Shown piece after piece: positions 59,447-64,000 of a DNA stretch of 64,000 nucleotides (position 1 is its first letter; every line of letters begins with the position of its first letter). Where the stretch lies: NCBI RefSeq assembly GCF_014762685.1, contig NZ_JABURM010000005.1:1984001-2048000 (forward strand). Reading direction: 5' to 3'. The position numbers and the translations under genes were made by a program. Below the pieces are notes generated by a model. It had not been told where the DNA came from. It searched no databases and saw only the letters and a program-made list of their open reading frames with translations. Source of the stretch: Gracilimonas sp. (GTDB lineage Bacteria > Bacteroidota > Rhodothermia > Balneolales > Balneolaceae).

Positions 59447-61927
59447 ATGATTAAAAACTACTTCAAAATCGCGTTCCGAAACCTGTTCAAGAACAAGGTG
59501 TATTCTTTTATTAACATCTTTGGGCTTGCGGTGGGTATTGCCTGTTGTTTACTCATTGGATTGTATGTTCATAATGAATGGAGCTATGATGAATTTCATT
59601 CTAAGTCTGACCGACTGCACCGGGCTTGGGTACATGAAGATTATGGCAATGACGAGATCTATTTCAATTCGGTAACGCCGTTAATTTTAGCTTCTACCCT
59701 CGAGAATAATATCCCTGAAATAGAGGAAACTACTCGATTTTCCAGCTTTTCTAATCCGGTGAAACGACCTGATCAATCGGAATCCGTTTCAGAAACTATC
59801 TCCATGGCAGACCCGGTATTTTTTGAAATGTTTGATTTTGAAGTGATACGTGGAGATGTGACTCCTTTCAAAGATAATCCCGGTACCGTTATAATAAGCG
59901 AACAAACGGCAAAACAATTCTTTGGAGAAGAAGACCCAATTCAAAAACCCCTAAGCATTCAAATTGGGGATGCATTTACTGATTTTACAGTAGTCGCTGT
60001 GACAGAAGATCCTCCCCTTAATTCCAGTATTCAATTTGAGATTCTTATTCCATTTTCAAACGACACCAAAATTTATAGTCAGGGTGCGTTAACAAGCTGG
60101 TTCAGCGTTTCTGCAGAAACCTATGTCCTGCTAAGAGAAAACAGTCAAATGGATGAAATTGACGGCAAGATGCAATCCATGATGGTTACTGAACTAGGAA
60201 ATCGCTACGGTAATGAATTCAATGAAAACGATCTGACCTATACCGTAGGTTTACAACCCATAACCGATATTCATCTGAATACAGAAATCCCAGAGGGAAT
60301 AGCCTCTGTAAACGACCCCATTTACTCCTACATCCTTGGAGCCATTGCTTTTCTGATCCTGCTCATTGCCTGTGTGAATTTCATGACGCTTGCCATCAGT
60401 CGTTCAACCTCCCGGGCCAAAGAAGTAGGGATTCGAAAAACTATTGGAGCAGTACGCCAACACCTGATGTTTCAATTTTGGGGTGAAGCACTTTTAATGA
60501 CTTTATTTTCATTAGTAGCAGGAATTCTACTCGCAGAACTTCTCCTGCCCCATTTCAACGTGCTATCCGGAACTGAATTGCAGCTCACTTTTAATGTAAA
60601 CATCCTCATCATGTTTTTAATAGGGGCTGTCTTTATCAGTTTGATCGCCGGGATTTACCCTGCACTTATATTATCCGGGTTTAAACCTGTTGAAGTTCTT
60701 AAAGGCAGGGTGAAATTATCCGGGGATAAGAACTTGTTTCGGCAGATCATGGTGGTATTTCAATTTACACTGTCCATCGCTTTGATCGCCGGTACTCTGA
60801 TCATTTCAAAACAGCTTGATTATATGAGATCTGTCGATCTTGGCTATCAAAAAGAGCAGGTAGTAGTCCTTTCTACAGATTTTAATGCGGGCCCCGGCAC
60901 TCCGATATCGAAAACTATCGAAGATGCTAACAACCTTAAAGAACGGCTTGAATCAGAACTCGCCGGCGAACCCGGTATAGCTTCTTTCAGTTTATCGGCA
61001 TTTACTCCGGTACAGTCCGGCGGATGGATATCTGCCGATTACCGGGATCAAAGTGACCGAAAGAGATACTTTCATTTTAATATCGTAGATCATGCGTTTT
61101 TAGATACGTACGGAATCAGTGTTTTATCAGGCCGGGATTTTTCTGTCAACAATCCATCTGATAAACGGCGAGCTATCCTTGTAAATCAGGCACTTGTAGA
61201 TGATTATGGATGGGAAAACCCGATCGGACAACGCCTGCCAGGCCCTAACTTTGAAGACCATGAGATCATTGGCGTGGTTGAGAACTTCCACTATGAATCT
61301 TTGCACACAGAAGTTGAGCCGCTCGCATTAACCATCAATCCATCTATATTATTCAGTGGCATTGAAAATATTGGCTTCAGTACATCGCCGACTCCCCGTA
61401 TTTCCATACAATTCAAAACCCAGGACCTCCCTGCTCTCATGAGTAAATTTGAAGAGACTTGGGCATCGACGGCAGAAGGAGCTCCGTTTAATTATACCTT
61501 TGTTGATCAAGCCGTTGACAATCAATACCGGCAGGAAGAACGGTTAAGTCAGATTGTGTTTTTTGGCTCTACCCTTGCTATCATCATTGCTTGCCTTGGA
61601 TTATTTGGACTAGCCTCCCTGATGATCATTCGCCGAACCAAAGAAATTGGAGTCCGAAAAGTATTGGGTGCAAGTTCAAAAAGTATTGTGCTGTTGGTAA
61701 ATAAGGAATTCACCAAGCTGGTCGCTATCGCCTTTGTGATCGCTGCTCCAATTGCCTGGTATGGAATGAGTAATTGGCTGCAAGATTTTGCGTACCGTAT
61801 TGAAATGGGAATCGGAGTCTTTTTACTGGCCGGTATCACCGTCTTGGCAGTAGCCTGGCTGACGGTGAGTTATCAATCTGTGAAAGCAACTTTGATTAAT
61901 CCTGTTGACAGTTTAAGAAGTGAATAG
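59447..61927 (+). CDS. ABC permease, double FtsX-domain type, copy 4
   Basis: 826 residues. MIKNYFKIAFRNLFKNKVYS is nearly the same as copy 3, so the two are probably recent duplicates. EVGIRKTIGAVRQHLMFQF and EIGVRKVLGASSKSIVLLV are the loop signatures. The stop at 61925-61927 is followed by a long heptad palindrome. Confidence 0.9.
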   Translation: MIKNYFKIAFRNLFKNKVYSFINIFGLAVGIACCLLIGLYVHNEWSYDEFHSKSDRLHRAWVHEDYGNDEIYFNSVTPLILASTLENNIPEIEETTRFSSFSNPVKRPDQSESVSETISMADPVFFEMFDFEVIRGDVTPFKDNPGTVIISEQTAKQFFGEEDPIQKPLSIQIGDAFTDFTVVAVTEDPPLNSSIQFEILIPFSNDTKIYSQGALTSWFSVSAETYVLLRENSQMDEIDGKMQSMMVTELGNRYGNEFNENDLTYTVGLQPITDIHLNTEIPEGIASVNDPIYSYILGAIAFLILLIACVNFMTLAISRSTSRAKEVGIRKTIGAVRQHLMFQFWGEALLMTLFSLVAGILLAELLLPHFNVLSGTELQLTFNVNILIMFLIGAVFISLIAGIYPALILSGFKPVEVLKGRVKLSGDKNLFRQIMVVFQFTLSIALIAGTLIISKQLDYMRSVDLGYQKEQVVVLSTDFNAGPGTPISKTIEDANNLKERLESELAGEPGIASFSLSAFTPVQSGGWISADYRDQSDRKRYFHFNIVDHAFLDTYGISVLSGRDFSVNNPSDKRRAILVNQALVDDYGWENPIGQRLPGPNFEDHEIIGVVENFHYESLHTEVEPLALTINPSILFSGIENIGFSTSPTPRISIQFKTQDLPALMSKFEETWASTAEGAPFNYTFVDQAVDNQYRQEERLSQIVFFGSTLAIIIACLGLFGLASLMIIRRTKEIGVRKVLGASSKSIVLLVNKEFTKLVAIAFVIAAPIAWYGMSNWLQDFAYRIEMGIGVFLLAGITVLAVAWLTVSYQSVKATLINPVDSLRSE

Positions 61928-62001
61928 CGCGAAGCGCTTGGAGCATAGCGCATAGCACGTTGTAGAATTCAACGGCCATGCGCTATGCCCTTTGCGCTCC
62001 A
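61924..62001. repeat. Heptad palindrome between permease copies 4 and 5
   Basis: AGCGCGA, AGCGCTT, GGAGCAT, AGCGCAT on the left and ATGCGCT, ATGCCCT, TTGCGCT on the right. It forms a long imperfect hairpin starting at the stop codon of copy 4. Confidence 0.75.
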
Positions 62002-62019
62002 CATAAAAACAAAAAAGTC

Positions 62020-64000
62020 ATGTTCAAAAACTACCTCAAAATAACCTTCCGAAATCTTAAAAAAGACAAGAGCTACACTTTCATCAACCTAACCGGATTG
62101 AGTGTTGGGCTAGCTGTTTGTCTCATTATTGCGCTCTTTATCCAATTCCATTTGGGTTTTGATCGGTTTCATGAAGAATCAGATCGTATCTACAGAATAG
62201 CAAAGGAAGATGGCCGACCCGGCGAGCTACAACGGAGTGGAAATATGCAGGGTCCTTTGGCGAGCACGCTAGCTGAAGAGATCCCTGAAGTTGAACAAGC
62301 CGTCAGATTGCAAGGGGTCGGTAAGACTTTGATAACCGTTGATAGTGAGTCTTTTTATGATGAAGATATCATAAGGACTGACCCATCCTTCTTCAAAATC
62401 TTTGACATTATCCAACTACAAAAAAACACTGAAAATCTGCTAAGTGACAAAAACAGTATAGTTCTTACCAAAGAAATTGCCGAAAAATATTTTGGGAGAG
62501 AAGATCCCCTCGGAAAAACGATCACTTTGAATGAGTCTGACAATTATATTGTAACCGGTATTGTTCAAAACCTTCCGGCTCAGTCACATTTTCATTTTTC
62601 TATGCTGATCAATATTCCCGATGAGATGTATGGAATAAACATCATGGACTGGAACCGATTTAGTGCTTTCTATACCTATCTATTGCTCGATCAAAACGTA
62701 AATCCTGAACAAGTTCTGGAAAAAGTACCTCGGGTGCTGGAAGGTAAAATTCTGGAAGAAACCCTTGCTAATACCTCTTATTTCTTACAGCCGCTTAAGG
62801 ATATCCATTTGAGATCTGACCTTAGTTTTGAGTTGAGTTCTGACCGCATCATGAGCATCAATTACATCTACTTATTTGCAACCATTGGATTCTTCATTCT
62901 ATTGATTGCCAGCCTGAACTACATCAACCTTTCTACAGCACGCGCTACTACAAGGCTTAAAGAAGTAGGCGTACGAAAAACAGCAGGTGCAGGAAGAAAT
63001 AATTTGTTTTGGCAATTTACCGGAGAAATTTTAATTCTCACATTCATTGCAGCTCTGCTTTCTCTGGGAGTGGCTGAACTACTGCTAAATCAGGTTAATG
63101 CCTTAATGAATTTAGAACTCAGTACGGCGGCTTTATGGTCACCTCAGTTTTTGAGCGGTTTCTTGCTCGTCGTTTTTCTGACCGGTTTTCTATCGGGAAT
63201 TTATCCCTCCCTAATGCTATCCTCTTTCAAACCATCTGATGTTCTGAAAGGCAGCCAAAAGGTATTCAGTGGCGGTAGTCTGCGAAAAGGTCTGATCGTG
63301 TTTCAGTTTACGGTAAGCATGGTTCTGGTAATTGGCACACTTATTATAGACCGACAGATGTCCTACATCCAGAATAAAAATCTGGGGTTGAATCCTGATC
63401 AGGTTTTAAATATTGCGCTTGAAACCAATAGTTCACAAGCTAGTGCTCAATCCTTGATTGATGAACTAAATCAAATCCCTGGAATTGTATCTCACACAGC
63501 ATCTGCAGGAATACCTGCCAAAGATCACATTCGCCTGTTTCTGTTTTTTAATGAAGATGATGAAGAACCTACTCCCGTATATTTTAATCAAATTGACCGC
63601 AACTACATTGAGACAATGGGAATGGAATTAGCATCCGGGCGGAACTTCACTCTCTCCGATTTTGAAAAGGAAAGATCCAAAGCGCTGGTAAACAGATCTC
63701 TTATCGATCAACAAGACTGGACAGCTGAAGAAGCTATTGGTCAAAAAATTCAATCGTATGAAATCATTGGAGTACTTCAGAATTATCACTTTCAATCCCT
63801 CGAAAATGAAATTGAACCGGCATTAATTACCACTCTGAATGGAAATCCGAGATTTATCTCAGCCCGACTGAATTCTGAAAATATATCATCCACTATGGCA
63901 CAGATCGAAAATATTTGGCAACAGATCAGCCCCTCTGCCCCCATGCAGTACAGTTTTCTGGATGACACTTTTAACAGCCTGTATCGATCTGAAGAACAAT
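62020..64000 (+). CDS. ABC permease, double FtsX-domain type, copy 5 (C-terminus cut)
   Basis: Start ATG at 62020; 660 codons are visible and the frame is open to the right edge. It begins MFKNYLKITFRNLKKDKSYT. EVGVRKTAGAGRNNLFWQF marks the first loop. The second half (from about 420) starts LRKGLIVFQFTVSMVLVIG. About 140 residues are expected beyond the window. Confidence 0.88.
   Translation, partial: MFKNYLKITFRNLKKDKSYTFINLTGLSVGLAVCLIIALFIQFHLGFDRFHEESDRIYRIAKEDGRPGELQRSGNMQGPLASTLAEEIPEVEQAVRLQGVGKTLITVDSESFYDEDIIRTDPSFFKIFDIIQLQKNTENLLSDKNSIVLTKEIAEKYFGREDPLGKTITLNESDNYIVTGIVQNLPAQSHFHFSMLINIPDEMYGINIMDWNRFSAFYTYLLLDQNVNPEQVLEKVPRVLEGKILEETLANTSYFLQPLKDIHLRSDLSFELSSDRIMSINYIYLFATIGFFILLIASLNYINLSTARATTRLKEVGVRKTAGAGRNNLFWQFTGEILILTFIAALLSLGVAELLLNQVNALMNLELSTAALWSPQFLSGFLLVVFLTGFLSGIYPSLMLSSFKPSDVLKGSQKVFSGGSLRKGLIVFQFTVSMVLVIGTLIIDRQMSYIQNKNLGLNPDQVLNIALETNSSQASAQSLIDELNQIPGIVSHTASAGIPAKDHIRLFLFFNEDDEEPTPVYFNQIDRNYIETMGMELASGRNFTLSDFEKERSKALVNRSLIDQQDWTAEEAIGQKIQSYEIIGVLQNYHFQSLENEIEPALITTLNGNPRFISARLNSENISSTMAQIENIWQQISPSAPMQYSFLDDTFNSLYRSEEQ

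Overview
The window looks like chromosomal DNA from the Balneolaeota/Rhodothermota side of the Bacteroidota-like bacteria, perhaps a marine Balneola or Gracilimonas relative. This is inferred from gene content: LVIVD-repeat and DUF305 lipoproteins, M61 and TolB-propeller amidohydrolase proteins, and long double-FtsX permeases in tandem. No rRNA, tRNA, insertion sequence or CRISPR array was seen.

Layout. 1-11412: a mixed minus-strand block (secreted protein, alpha/beta hydrolase, PLP decarboxylase, glyoxalase-fold protein, CoA ligase, M24 peptidase, LVIVD lipoprotein, DUF305 lipoprotein), with a dodecin on the plus strand. 11598-15888: an M61 peptidase, then homogentisate dioxygenase and 4-hydroxyphenylpyruvate dioxygenase (tyrosine breakdown). 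16242-26578: an AT-rich accessory region with a nucleotidyltransferase-like/XRE pair, two HU-like proteins, small basic proteins, a membrane protein, a four-gene minus-strand operon (type IIG restriction-modification enzyme, HEPN protein, TIR protein, unknown protein) and an endolysin-like M15 peptidase. 26748-29584: a lipoprotein, a metalloprotease lipoprotein and a small AraC-type HTH protein. 29788-42076: an aerobic phenylacetate operon (paaA, B, C, D, G, H, I, J, Y, Z and a crotonase) with no paaE, interrupted by a VapBC pair on the other strand and two four-helix-bundle genes. 42170-45442: a propeller-amidohydrolase. 45795-64000: a sensor kinase, a sigma-54 response regulator, a membrane-fusion adaptor, an ABC ATPase and five tandem MacB/FtsX-type permeases, the last cut by the window end.

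Regulatory and repeat structure. (1) Six sites match GTAAGG(A/T)-N15-CTCT(T/A)AC, each 30-62 bases upstream of a gene; they look like one alternative (ECF-type) sigma regulon. (2) Two sigma-54-like promoters, before the adaptor and before the second permease, each carry two TGTTC-N6-GAACA-like boxes 21 bp apart, with the same 69-base offset to the promoter. (3) Many intergenic gaps hold palindromes built from degenerate 7-nt repeats. The four-helix-bundle genes (relatives of 23S rRNA intervening-sequence proteins) sit between arms of the same kind, and one of these genes is a pseudogene. (4) Four 11-bp direct repeats at an exact 22-bp period lie upstream of the restriction-TIR-HEPN operon. (5) A shared AAGCGCTT palindrome lies upstream of both hppD and paaA.
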